Shown: piece after piece, positions 37,435 through 47,044 of the stretch | Layout of the letters: each line of letters begins with the position of its first letter | Position numbering within the stretch: the first letter of the stretch is position 1 | Origin: Antitrichia curtipendula | Lineage: Eukaryota > Streptophyta > Bryopsida > Hypnales > Leucodontaceae | Reading direction: 5' to 3' | Assembly: GCA_951230915.1 (NCBI GenBank) | Contig: OX579639.1 | Location: 22,320,001 to 22,384,000 of the forward strand | Length of the DNA stretch: 64,000 nt | Position numbers and translations under genes: made by a program | Notes under the pieces: model-generated | Told to the model about the DNA's origin: nothing | What the model saw: only the letters and a program-made list of their open reading frames with translations | Database searches by the model: none

Positions 37435-38988
37435 TCATGCAATATCCTTCTTGTCCTTCTCTTTTCTTTTCTTTTTCTCGGATTCCAGCTCGACCATCAC
37501 CTCGTTCTCTACCCTCTTCAGATATGCGATGTTACGTTGCCCGAAGCTCTTAAAGTAACCTTGCCTCCAAGCTTTTCTCCACGATTTGGATAAATCAATG
37601 TGTTGGTTCAACTGATGCACGCTTCGTTGCAAATTCTCTTCCAACGAGAGACAAGTAGCTAACTTCTTCTTCAAGTCGGCTACTTCTGCTTGCGGTGTCC
37701 CATATAGCTTATCTACATCTTGGGCATCGAATTCGGAGACACGATCAAGAGAGGCCCGATCCCCGATTTCGGTCAGGTGAATTATCCTTGACCGTCCTTC
37801 CTCCACACTTCTCTTTGCAGTAATGTACCGATCTTCTTCCATCCTGCAATCTTCTATAATTTTGGAAAGCCAAGCCTTGGCTTCCTCACTGCCGCCAACG
37901 CTAGGCCCTCCGTCTGGACCACCGGAAAATTCCCGGTAAAATGCCTCCAGGTCTGCTATCTCTCTAGCTTGCACGGCCAAACGAGTTTGCCCACTTTCAA
38001 TTTTTGCTTGGAGGGTGGACACATATTCACCATCAAAAGTTTCCACAGTCTTCTTTTTGTAATTTTGACATGCTTCCTCTGTCCTTGCCAAATCTTCAAG
38101 AAGTTGATGAAGTTTCTCTTTGTAAAACTGTTTTTTGGCTTTCGTGGTATCTCGACGATAGGAACCTTCAACGTGTTCTTCCATTGCCGGTACTTCTTCC
38201 ACCCAAGGCAATGCCAACAAAGGCGGCACCACCTCCTCCTCCTCTATTTTGATCTCTCCATCCAGTCTATCAAGTGCTTCTATTTGGATGCATGCGAACA
38301 CATATTGCAATACTTCATCGTTTTCGGGATGATGAACCTGAAGTGGGGTAACATCCAATGGGATTACTTCCATTGCATCCATAGGAGCGCCCGAGGTAAG
38401 TTCTTCATCCGAGCTTTCTTCGCTAGCTGAACTCGCATGAGTTGACCACACGTATTCTTCATCCGCCACCCCTGTTTGGATCAACTTCTTCATTCCTAGC
38501 CCGTCCCATGGATTAGCGGAGGGACCCGCCCTCGGAATGTCTTTGGCTCTTGGAATGGTGATAAGCTTCGATGCCTTGACGGTAGTCCAATCTACCGTTC
38601 GCGCCAAGACTAGCTCTGCATACACCACTTGACAAATGAACAACGGGACCTCGCTCCTGACCACTGTTCGTGTGTTGTACAAATGTCGATGCACTTTGAT
38701 ACAACGTTGCACAAATGCGACATCCTTGCAGTAATGTAGATTTGCAGCATTCATCTTTAGATGCAACTTGTGTCGATGAAGAGGGAATAGCTTGTCAATA
38801 TGGCACCACTCCACAAACTTCTTGCAAATCACCATCGTCCAATTTCCGTTGATTCGATTCCAACCTTGAAATGCCACAGCCCCTGGATTAAGAAGGATGC
38901 GACGGATTCTATGTTGGCTATCTCCTTTCTTCTTAATCTTTTTCGTGTTAGCGTCCATCGTGGATGATTTCAACCTTGGGAACTCCAT
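37435..38988 (-). CDS. CC-A: novel N-domain plus coiled-coil cargo protein, intact
   Basis: An open frame of 517 residues from the ATG at 38988 (MEFPRLK); a second ATG at 38958 (MDANTK) is equally possible. The basic start leads into the N-domain: FQGWNR, WTMVICKKFVEWCHIDKLFP, HRHKLHLK, PLFICQVVYAELVLARTVDW. An acidic middle (SSASEESSDEE) and a long coiled coil to the C-terminus follow, ending in a Lys/Glu-rich tail. There is no RING finger. The N-domain is shared with CC-B, RING-A and RING-B, and I do not recognise it as a known family. Conserved Trp, Cys and His residues suggest a folded domain, perhaps for nucleic acid or protein binding (inference). It is intronless and lies next to its own array-TATA promoter, so it is a good candidate for an expressed cargo gene. 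Confidence 0.8.
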   Translation of the reverse strand: MEFPRLKSSTMDANTKKIKKKGDSQHRIRRILLNPGAVAFQGWNRINGNWTMVICKKFVEWCHIDKLFPLHRHKLHLKMNAANLHYCKDVAFVQRCIKVHRHLYNTRTVVRSEVPLFICQVVYAELVLARTVDWTTVKASKLITIPRAKDIPRAGPSANPWDGLGMKKLIQTGVADEEYVWSTHASSASEESSDEELTSGAPMDAMEVIPLDVTPLQVHHPENDEVLQYVFACIQIEALDRLDGEIKIEEEEVVPPLLALPWVEEVPAMEEHVEGSYRRDTTKAKKQFYKEKLHQLLEDLARTEEACQNYKKKTVETFDGEYVSTLQAKIESGQTRLAVQAREIADLEAFYREFSGGPDGGPSVGGSEEAKAWLSKIIEDCRMEEDRYITAKRSVEEGRSRIIHLTEIGDRASLDRVSEFDAQDVDKLYGTPQAEVADLKKKLATCLSLEENLQRSVHQLNQHIDLSKSWRKAWRQGYFKSFGQRNIAYLKRVENEVMVELESEKKKRKEKDKKDIA

Positions 38989-39051
38989 CAAAAAAAGGAT
39001 AGTCCGGTGACGCAAATTTGGTAGCAATTACAAGCCCCAAAATCCCAGAAC

Positions 39052-39166
39052 ACGAGCACGCATTCAGCCGCTCTGAGACGGATGAAAGACAATGCGCAGC
39101 GCTGGAATCAAAAGTGACGAGAATGGGAGGGGGCGACCTCTTATGTACCCGAAGTCGCCCTGGGCG
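39052..39166 (-). promoter_or_regulatory. Conserved promoter cassette of CC-A
   Basis: On the minus strand: GGGCGAC, 16 nt containing TACATAAG (39140-39147), then GTCGCCC, followed by a leader with GCGCATTGTCTTTCATCC and GGCTGAATGCGTGCTCGTG. The same layout and leader occur before kinase B and CC-B. Confidence 0.8.
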
Positions 39167-39560
39167 AGTACGGATCCGGGCGCGTACGCAAGACAGGGCG
39201 ACCGCGGGTCCAGGGCGACCGCGGGTTCAGGGCGACCGTGGGTTCAGGTTGACCGCGGATTCAGGAGGGAAGAAATTCAAGTTTTGAATTTCATGAACTT
39301 CAAGGCCTGGGCGACCGCGGGTGAGACGACTGCGGGTCCGGGAGGGAGGGAAAATTCAAGTTTCAAATTCACAAAATCCAAGTTAGGGGCGACCGCAGGT
39401 AGGGCGACCTCGGGTCCAGGAAGGAGGGAAATTCAAGTTTCAAATTCCCAGAATCCAAGGCAGGGGCGACCGCGGGTGGGGCAACCTCTTGTCCAGGAAG
39501 GAGGGAAATTCAAGTTTGAAATTCATGGAATCTAAGGCATGGTGACCACGGGTAGAGAGA
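39167..39560 (-). repeat. GCGACC-type array upstream of CC-A
   Basis: Units GGGCGACCGCGGGTCCA on the plus strand, some grouped into a larger repeat of about 65-70 bp with AAATTCAAGTTTCAAATTC. Read toward the gene, units end in GGTCGCCC. Confidence 0.85.
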
Positions 39561-41186
39561 TCAAAATCTTTCACTTCCTAAATCTAATTTTGGAAGCTCA
39601 TGGTACACTTTGAAATGAATTTTGAGGAAAACATGTCAACTACCACAATTAAAAATTTAGTAAGGTTCTACAAGACCACTAAGATTTTTCATCACCAAAA
39701 TGTGGAAGATAGGCCATGTGGGGTCTAATGGATGGAGGTTTAGTAAATCCATTCCTCATTTTATTACTTTCTCCTCCACCATTCATTTTAGTCATGTACC
39801 ATTTACTTCATTTCATTCAAAATTACATATAAAGGGAAAGGCCGTTGAATTGGAAAAAATTCACAATGAAAAATAAAATATGGATGTCACTTCTATATAT
39901 TTAGGTGACTTCTTCATAAAGAAGCAAAAGAAGTGGGATTACATAACTCTAGGCATGGTATACAAAATTAATAAACTTGGTATTAGGATCTAGGGTCTAG
40001 GGTCTAGGGTTTGAGAAGACCTTTTACATTGCACCAAATTATAATTCACTATGGACATTGTATTACTTCGCTATTCACTTGTACATGCCTTAGGCCTTTT
40101 CAGATCTTCTTTGAATTTGCTCTAAATTTATTCTAAACCAATGTTTGAAAACATTTTTATCAAATTTAGTTAACTCATGGCCATACGAATCCCAAATTGC
40201 ACATATAAGAGATCACGTAAAAAAAGGAAATACAACAATATCACTTATGGGCTGAAGGATTATAAAGTTTGATGAAGAGGTTGTCACTTTTCACCTACAT
40301 GAAATTGATTTGAAGCCTTCTAAACTTGGTATCACATTTCAAAACTACAATCTTAATCATCCCAAATATATGAGTTTAAAGGGCATAACATGCATAACCC
40401 CAATCAATTAGTGTCTTCTTAAAATAATTTCTCTTCATTTATTTCCAAATACGTTCTAATGTGGTATTTTCTTCAAATATTTTTGTCTTTAAGGCTCACT
40501 TTCAAGGGTTTCTCTTTTAGTTCAAAAAAGAAATGGGAAACCATAGCTTTAAAAAATAAAATAAAAAAGAAGCATTTACAAGAGCCCTAACCATAGGAAG
40601 ATAAAAATTTGTTATAGAGCCCCTGTCACAAAACATGAATATGAAGATCAAAATCTTTCACTTCCTAAATCTGATTTTGGATGCTCATGGTACACTTTGA
40701 AATGAATTTTGAGAAAAACATGTCAACTACCACAATTAAAAATTTAGTAAGGTTCTACAAGACCACTAAGATTTTTCATCACCAAAATGTGGAAGATAGG
40801 CCATGTGGGGTCTAATGGATGAAGGTTTAATAAATCCATTCCCCATTTTATTACTTTCTCCTCCACCATTCATTTTAGTCATGTACCATTTACTTCAATT
40901 TATTGAAAATTACATATAAAGGGAAAGGCCGTTGAATTAGAAAAAATTCACAATGAAAAATAAAACATGGATGTCACTTCTATATATTTAGGTGACTTCT
41001 TCATAAAGAAGCAAAAGAAGTGGGATTACATAACTCTAGGCATGGCATACAAAATTAATAAACTTGGTATTAGGGTCTAGGGTCTAGGGTCTAGGGTTTG
41101 AGAAGACCTTTTACATTGCACCAAATTATAATTCACTATTGACATTGTATTACTTTGCTATTCACTTGTACATGCCTTAGGCCTTT
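39558..41186. repeat. Partial tandem duplication, period 1,087 bp
   Basis: 39558-40099 and 40645-41186 are copies of about 541 bp at a constant offset of 1,087 bp, differing at roughly 15 sites by eye and without net indels. Each includes a short GGGTCTAGGGTCTAGGGTTT run. The spacer 40100-40644 includes dispersed repeat copy 3 (from about 40215). I see no LTR hallmarks, so a duplication is preferred over a miniature retroelement. Confidence 0.8.
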
Positions 41187-41220
41187 CAATTAGGTGTTTA
41201 ATGGACAATTGTCCTTTAGG

Positions 41221-41373
41221 GATTTATGCTATCATTTTGGAATGCAATTTCAACAAATCGACTTGTCAAAGGATTTATGCTATCATTTTGGAATGCAATT
41301 TCAACAAATCGACTTGTCAAAGGATTTATGCTATCATTTTGGAATGCAATTTCAACAAATCGACTTGTCAAAG
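41221..41373 (+). repeat. 51-bp tandem repeat, three copies
   Basis: The 51-bp unit GATTTATGCTATCATTTTGG... is repeated three times almost perfectly at 41221, 41272 and 41323. The unit is a multiple of three, so frames stay open, but coding is unlikely. Confidence 0.9.
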
Positions 41374-41480
41374 GATTTAATTTTGTTGTTACAATTATTT
41401 TACAATTGGATTATTGTATTTTGATTTCAGCTTTGAGCTATTATGATTTATATTTAATCTTGAGTCATTCTTTTGTCTTG

Positions 41481-42060
41481 GTCTCAAAATTGGTCGAATG
41501 CTGTGTTTAATGAGCAATTTTGGGTCTAGGCGACCGCAGGTAGGCGACCTCTTGTCTTGGGCGACCTCGGGTGGGTGTGGGTTTACTTCATGTCTCAAAA
41601 TTGGTCGAATATTGTGTTGAATGAGCGATTTCGGGTCTAGGCGACCGCAGGTAGAGGGCGACCTCTTGTCCTGGGCGACCTCGGGTGCGTATGGGTTTAC
41701 TTCATGTCTCAAAATTGGTCGAATGTTGTGTTCAAGGAGTGATTTCGGATCTAGGCGACCGTAGGTAGAGGGCGACCTCTTGTCCTGGGCGACCTCGGGT
41801 GCGTGTGGGTTTACTTCATGTCTCAAAATTGGTCGAATGTTGTGTTCAAGGAGTGATTTCGGGTCTAGGCGACCGCAGGTAGAGGGCGACCTCTTGTCCT
41901 GGGCGACCTCGGGTGCGTGTGGGTTTACTTCATGTCTCAAAATTGGTCGAATGTTGTGTTGAATGAGTGATTTCGAGTCTAGGCGACCGCAGGTAGAGGG
42001 CAACCTCTTGTCTTGGGCGACCTCTTAGGGCGACCTCTTGCCTTGGGTGACCTCTTGCCT
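41481..42060. repeat. Higher-order GCGACC array, 114-bp period
   Basis: The marker GTCTCAAAATTGG occurs at 41481, 41592, 41706, 41820 and 41934, so the period settles at 114 bp. Each unit joins two or three GCGACC motifs to AT-rich sequence. 114 is 3 x 38, so a minus-strand frame (41395-42003) stays open as 38-residue repeats. No promoter or start context supports a gene. Confidence 0.85.
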
Positions 42061-43724
42061 TGGAAGAGCTCGGGTGGGTGTGGGAGCCATTGAATGAATG
42101 GAGGAGACTTTGGGTCTTGGGTGACCTCGGGTGGGGATAGACCCTTTCTTCCTTCCCAAATGGGGGATCATTGGAGAACTCGGATCATTGCAGAACTTGA
42201 GTAGGGAGAGTCCTTTTCTGCCCAAATGAAGGAATGTAGGAGACATCGGGTTTGGGGCGCCCGCGGGATTGGGGCAATCTCGTCTTGGTTGACCGCGGAT
42301 AGAGAACGGAAGTTCAATTTGGAAGAGATGATTAGGAACAAGTAAAGAGACTTTCTGAATATGTGACACATGGAAGAAATGCACAATCAAATACAATAAT
42401 CCTATGAACAACCTCGTTGAGCCATACAAAGAATTTTATAGCAAGGTGGATCATAATTGGTATTTTTTAGTAAGCGTAAATAAAATTGCATTTTTCCTAA
42501 TTGGTGTGTAACATACTAAATTTGTGTTTTCAACAATAAAATTGCCTTTTCTATAAATTTTTTATTTTATACTCATGGATTTATATTTATAATTCAATAA
42601 AGTCATTGTTGTTGAAATATTTTAATTTGGTTGTGGACATATGTAGGAATCATTTGATTTATATCTTCCCCTCAATGAGTACTTCTTGCCGTTCTTGAAA
42701 AGTTTTACAATTCTTCATGCAAAGATTTCTATATTGAGGGGGTAGGAGCGATGTCAAAGTTTGTAAAATAGGTATTTCTTTATCATGCTAAGATTGTTAT
42801 ACTTGGCCCTCATAAGGTAAATAATTTTATAGATTTCAACAAGACAATACAATTATGGATTTATGTTGGCAAAATCTTGTTAATCAACATAGAAATATGT
42901 ATTTCACAAAGTTTAGTCATATGGCACCTCACATTGCACCCTTTGTATGTCATATAATTGTTACTGTAGAGAGTCATTTTTTAATATGGAAGATGTGCGT
43001 ATGCATATTCCGTACATATGTTTGAAATCGAATTAAAATATTGCAACGACAATATTTTTTGATACAATTTTATGTAAGTCCATGGGATTTGAATTTAATC
43101 CGGAGGATCGAAGGCCATTTTTTCCTCAAGAAGCATGAAGAATGCCATTTTTTAGCCATGAATTGTAAACTTTAGAAATTTCTGGCATTTTTGGCTGTAG
43201 ACTATTGTAATAGACTAGTATAATAATGTGTAGAAGAAATTTCAAAACCCTTTACCACGTAGATTGGAAGATATTTGAATTTGAAGTGAAGAAATCATTT
43301 GTTTGGGGATCTTCATTAACTACATTTGTTTGAATCTTCTTAATTTAGTATTTTGCCACCACCAATTTTTGTTTCTAAATTTTTTATAATGAAGTCGTGG
43401 ATTGAGAATTTAGGAACTAAAATTCAACTTAAAAACATTTGGTTTTCACTTTTCAAAAGTAATTGTTACATACAAGTAGGGTCAAGATGGAAGGCAAAAC
43501 TAAAATTTGAAGAGTTCTAAGATGGAAATGGAAAACAATAATCGCAAGATTGTTCTAGCAAGATTCATGAACTATGTCTATATATTTTTTAGTATAAATT
43601 GTGATCTTTGTATTCAAACATGAATTTAATTAGTTTCTTTTTCAAGAATGGTGGAAGTTCACCAAAATAGGAAGATTGTCCATAACTTCTTAAGTACTAA
43701 TTCAAAACAACGAGACGGGGAGAA
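42061..43724. other. Spacer between CC-A and kinase B
   Basis: Scattered GCGACC-like units continue to about 42300, then AT-rich DNA. Parts near 43100-43600 resemble the TTAA MITE family. No gene is recognised. Confidence 0.45.
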
Positions 43725-43862
43725 AACCCGCGGTCGCCCAAGACCCGCGGTCGGCCAGGTTCCGCGGTCGCCTGAACCCACGGTCTCCCAAGTTCCACGG
43801 TCGGCGAGGACCCGCGATCGCCTTGGTTCCGCGGTCGCCCTTTCCTGGAACCCGCAGTCGCC
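43725..43862 (+). repeat. GCGACC-type array upstream of kinase B
   Basis: About eight units of CCCGCGGTCGCCC polarity reading toward the gene, ending at the TATA cassette. Confidence 0.8.
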
Positions 43863-43865
43863 CTA

Positions 43866-43972
43866 GGGCGACTGCGAGTACTTAAGAAGTCGCCCCAACC
43901 CGCATTCTCCACTCCCGGCCTTGCGCACTGCCTTTCATTCGCCTCGAAGTGGCTGAATGCGTGCTCGTGGGC
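43866..43972 (+). promoter_or_regulatory. Conserved promoter cassette of kinase B
   Basis: GGGCGAC, 16 nt with the degenerate TATA-like TACTTAAG (43879-43886), then GTCGCCC. The leader with TTGCGCACTGCCTTTCATTC and GTGGCTGAATGCGTGCTCGTG matches CC-A and CC-B. The ATG follows about 178 bp after the TATA-like box. Confidence 0.8.
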
Positions 43973-44063
43973 CAGGGGGTGTGAGTTGGTACGGGAGGGG
44001 GAGTTTTTGCTTCTCTCAACTACGAACTTGAAGAAAGCAACGTGAGTATTTTTTCCGACCACA

Positions 44064-45719
44064 ATGGCTAATCCACAGAAAGGCAGCAGCTCAACACGGA
44101 AATCCATTTTTGATTTAGATGATGCGGCATTGTTTGCTCTGCAGATACCTGTTAGTGAGGCAACAGGGAGTGAAGGGCAAACGAAGAGGAAGAAGAAAAT
44201 CATAACGGCATATGACAAGGATTCAACCTATCCTCCTTCCAATTATGCAAACTATGCATTTGAGGGTTGCCTGTCCTGGTATGCGGGAAAAACTACACAA
44301 TTCTTGGAGGCCAATTACCTAAGGGACCCATCCCACGGCATCTTCAAATTGATTGCTGATTTGGAGGCAAGAATTTTAAGCAAGTGCAGAGCATCGCAAG
44401 ATTTTGGAGACGTGGAGGAGACGTACTTTTCCCAATACGAATTGTGGATTGAGAACACTGTAAAGACATGCATATTCAACACCAAGGAAATAATGCTACA
44501 GATGCGACCGGAAGTGCCAGGATTTGCAGGAGATGATGAAGCCAAGGAATTCCGTGAAAAGATGGCGTGGTGGCATGAAGTTGTGAAGAAACTTTCGAAG
44601 AATCATGTGAGGGGTATGAAGTGGAAAACGAACGCATTGAAGGCGGGTTTTGCACGAGAGGCTGGCTCCACTGTCACATGGATCTCTCCTCAGGCAAAAG
44701 TAATTGCCCTCACTGGATTTGACCGTCAAGGTGGGTATGGAATGGTGCGCAAGGTGCGCATTGAAGGGATGCAAACAATCCCGCCATACGTTGCTTTTAT
44801 TGGGAAAGTGCCAAAATCAAAGAACATGCGTGAAGCGAGGGAGCAACGATCCGTAGAGGCCTTGGCATGCCCCGTAAACCATCTTGGCATTATTAAGTTT
44901 TTTGGTATTCACGCCAAAACTATGGAAGCGTACACACTGTGGTGGAATGGCGGTACATGGCTTGAAATGCGAAGATTGGATGAGAAGGTGTCAGAGAGCG
45001 TTGATTGGCATGAAATAAAGCGGATGTGGAAACTTACAGAGGACAATCAAAAACATCTTAGCTTGTTCCGAAGGCACAAGGCAAAGTTGGCGTGGGCTTT
45101 AGTGTATGTGACACATCTCATGCACGAGTCTTTGGTGCTACACAATGACCTAAACCCTCAAAACATACTGCTGCATTTTCCCAATTATTCGGATGAAGTA
45201 ATCAACATCGGGATTTGTGATTTTGGAATTTCAAGTCGTTTTGATGAAGGAGCTCCTTCACATTATGGATATGATTCTGAGGAGAAGAAGCAGCAATCCT
45301 TACGAAGCCGTTGGTGGGTGGCTCCGGAGTTGTTTTATACGTTTGGTCCACGAAATTCCAGTACGAGCCTAGAGATTATGCAATCACAATATAAATATAC
45401 AGTGCAATCAGACTCGTATTCTATTGGAAAGTTGACCGAATGGATGAATCTTCTTAATATGGTCGAATACGATACGGACTTATTCAAGAGGCGCGAGGGA
45501 TCCATGTACTTTGCCATCAAGTTGGGTGAACTCACTAACCCTGATCCAAAGAAGAGACCGACATGTACTGAGGTTACAAAGTTGCTCATGGATAAACCGT
45601 GGTACATGAAGCCCCCGGAAGTAGTTTTCCGTGACTCAATTTGTAGTAGGACTATAGGAACTGATGTTATCAAGTCGGCTTCAAATTGTTGGCCACATTG
45701 TGCGCCTTTCATTTTGTAA
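44064..45719 (+). CDS. Kinase B: HND-type protein kinase cargo, intact
   Basis: An uninterrupted frame of 551 residues, predicted to transfer phosphate from ATP to protein. Residues 1-60 are polar, about 120-200 form a conserved pre-kinase region (NTVKTCIFN, KMAWWHEVVKKLS) shared with kinase A, and about 215-520 hold the kinase domain. Visible motifs: RQGGYG loop (221-226), Lys248, Glu265 region (VEAL), HND at 360-362 in place of HRD, Asn367, DFG at 386-388, APE at 420-422, then SYSIGKL. All core catalytic residues are present, so activity is plausible. The substrate is unknown. HND with following NPQNILLHFPN is shared only with kinase A here. It is intronless, with its own array-TATA promoter, upstream of and parallel to CC-B. 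Confidence 0.88.
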   Translation: MANPQKGSSSTRKSIFDLDDAALFALQIPVSEATGSEGQTKRKKKIITAYDKDSTYPPSNYANYAFEGCLSWYAGKTTQFLEANYLRDPSHGIFKLIADLEARILSKCRASQDFGDVEETYFSQYELWIENTVKTCIFNTKEIMLQMRPEVPGFAGDDEAKEFREKMAWWHEVVKKLSKNHVRGMKWKTNALKAGFAREAGSTVTWISPQAKVIALTGFDRQGGYGMVRKVRIEGMQTIPPYVAFIGKVPKSKNMREAREQRSVEALACPVNHLGIIKFFGIHAKTMEAYTLWWNGGTWLEMRRLDEKVSESVDWHEIKRMWKLTEDNQKHLSLFRRHKAKLAWALVYVTHLMHESLVLHNDLNPQNILLHFPNYSDEVINIGICDFGISSRFDEGAPSHYGYDSEEKKQQSLRSRWWVAPELFYTFGPRNSSTSLEIMQSQYKYTVQSDSYSIGKLTEWMNLLNMVEYDTDLFKRREGSMYFAIKLGELTNPDPKKRPTCTEVTKLLMDKPWYMKPPEVVFRDSICSRTIGTDVIKSASNCWPHCAPFIL

Positions 45720-46599
45720 TAGCAATGTCAATATACAAAAAGTTTTTATACCATGCGTAATGTCTTCCAAAAAAACAAGTATGTTGAATGCAGACCATCC
45801 CGTTCCGTTACTTCCATATATTGAATGTTGAATTTGGATTTTGGTGTTCAAACTTCATAGAATTGTTGGTTCAGATGTACTTGGCCACGTTTGCTTCCAA
45901 ACTATTGTGCCATAGAGTTTAGGAAACAGAAACAAAATTTGAGGCTCAAAAGATTTTCATCCAAAAGATGCCTTCTCGTAATGTCTTTTATAAATAATCA
46001 GACTTTATCCTATGACCCCTAAAGTTTCGGAAGTCCCCTTGGAGGACTCTTGAAAGTTTGGGCAAGCTTCTATGAGCTCAATTTTTGGTGAAACTTTTTG
46101 AAATTGTCTCATAAGATAGAGCAACTTATTATCTCTATGGAAATATAATTTTTACTTCAATCGGTGCCCGGGAGCAAAAGTTATGCTGTAATAACCTTAA
46201 ATCAGGTAAGACCGAGTAGCCCACAAAAATCTACAAAAAGTTGAAATCATTTTTTTTTTTTCTTATGCATTATATGTTTGTCTAAATGGGAATCTTTGAT
46301 TCATTCCATTTAGATTATTGATGTGAAAGTTCTGGAGATTCTTTTTTTTTCCAGACAATGAAAGCATTTTCTTGAAAAAAAAAATTTCTTTGACCTTGAA
46401 TGCTAATAACCTTCAAATCTTCAATCCGTAAGTTCAAAAATCACAAAATTTTTACCACATGATGTGAAATAAGTGTAGTAGAAGATCCTACGTTTGGATT
46501 CTAAAAAGATATATTTTTCCTACTTCCTTAAGTGAATGCAATAGAAATGGCAGTTTCGAGCAAATTTTGATGGAAAAAAGTTGTTGAGACTTTAAGGTT
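45720..46599. mobile_element. Spacer with TTAA-family MITE (about 46012-46601)
   Basis: The left end ATGA-CCCCTAAAG and right end CTTTAAGG-TTAA bracket a 0.59-kb relative of the 0.93-kb family (GGTGCCCGGGAG..., TTTGATTCATTCC...). The left TTAA has decayed. No gene is present. Confidence 0.5.
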
Positions 46600-46862
46600 A
46601 AACAAGGGGCCACTGCGGTCGCCCTGGATACGAGGTCGCCTGGACACGCGGTTGCCTGGACACGCGGTTGCCTGGACACGCGGTTGCCTGGACACGCGGT
46701 CGCCTGGACACGCAGTCGCCTGGATACGCGGTCGCCCTAGACACAAGGTCACCTGGACACGCGGTCGCCCTGGACACTCGGTCGCCCTAGACACGCGGTT
46801 GCTTGGTTCCCGCAGTCGCCCTCCCCTGCCTTCGGACCCACAGTCGCCCTCCGTACGCGCCC
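46600..46862 (+). repeat. GCGACC-type array upstream of CC-B
   Basis: About 17 units of CACGCGGTCGCCTGGA, oriented toward the gene. Several units carry GTTGCC or CAGTCGCC, which are C-to-T or G-to-A changes in CpG or CpNpG contexts. Confidence 0.85.
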
Positions 46863-46863
46863 C

Positions 46864-46970
46864 AGGCGACATCGGGTATATAAGAGGTCGCCCATCACCC
46901 GCGTTCTCCACTCCTGGCTTTGCGCATTGTCTCTCATCCGCCTTGAAGTGGCTGAGTGCTTGCTCATGAG
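46864..46970 (+). promoter_or_regulatory. Conserved promoter cassette of CC-B
   Basis: GGCGAC, 16 nt with a good TATATAAG (46877-46884), then GTCGCC. A leader with TTTGCGCATTGTCTCTCATCC and AAGTGGCTGAGTGC follows. The ATG lies about 161 bp further on. Confidence 0.85.
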
Positions 46971-47044
46971 CTAGGGGTCGGAGTTTTGGAGGGCGTATTT
47001 TGATCATTTTGGCATCAGGGGAAGGAATATTCATGTGTATTGCG

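Noticed and set aside
39558..41186. Miniature LTR retrotransposon with 541-bp LTRs
   Set aside because: No TG...CA ends, primer-binding site, polypurine tract or target duplication were seen. A tandem duplication explains it better.
41395..42003. 202-residue ORF with 38-residue repeats
   Set aside because: It follows from a 114-bp repeat period divisible by three; nothing supports a start or expression.
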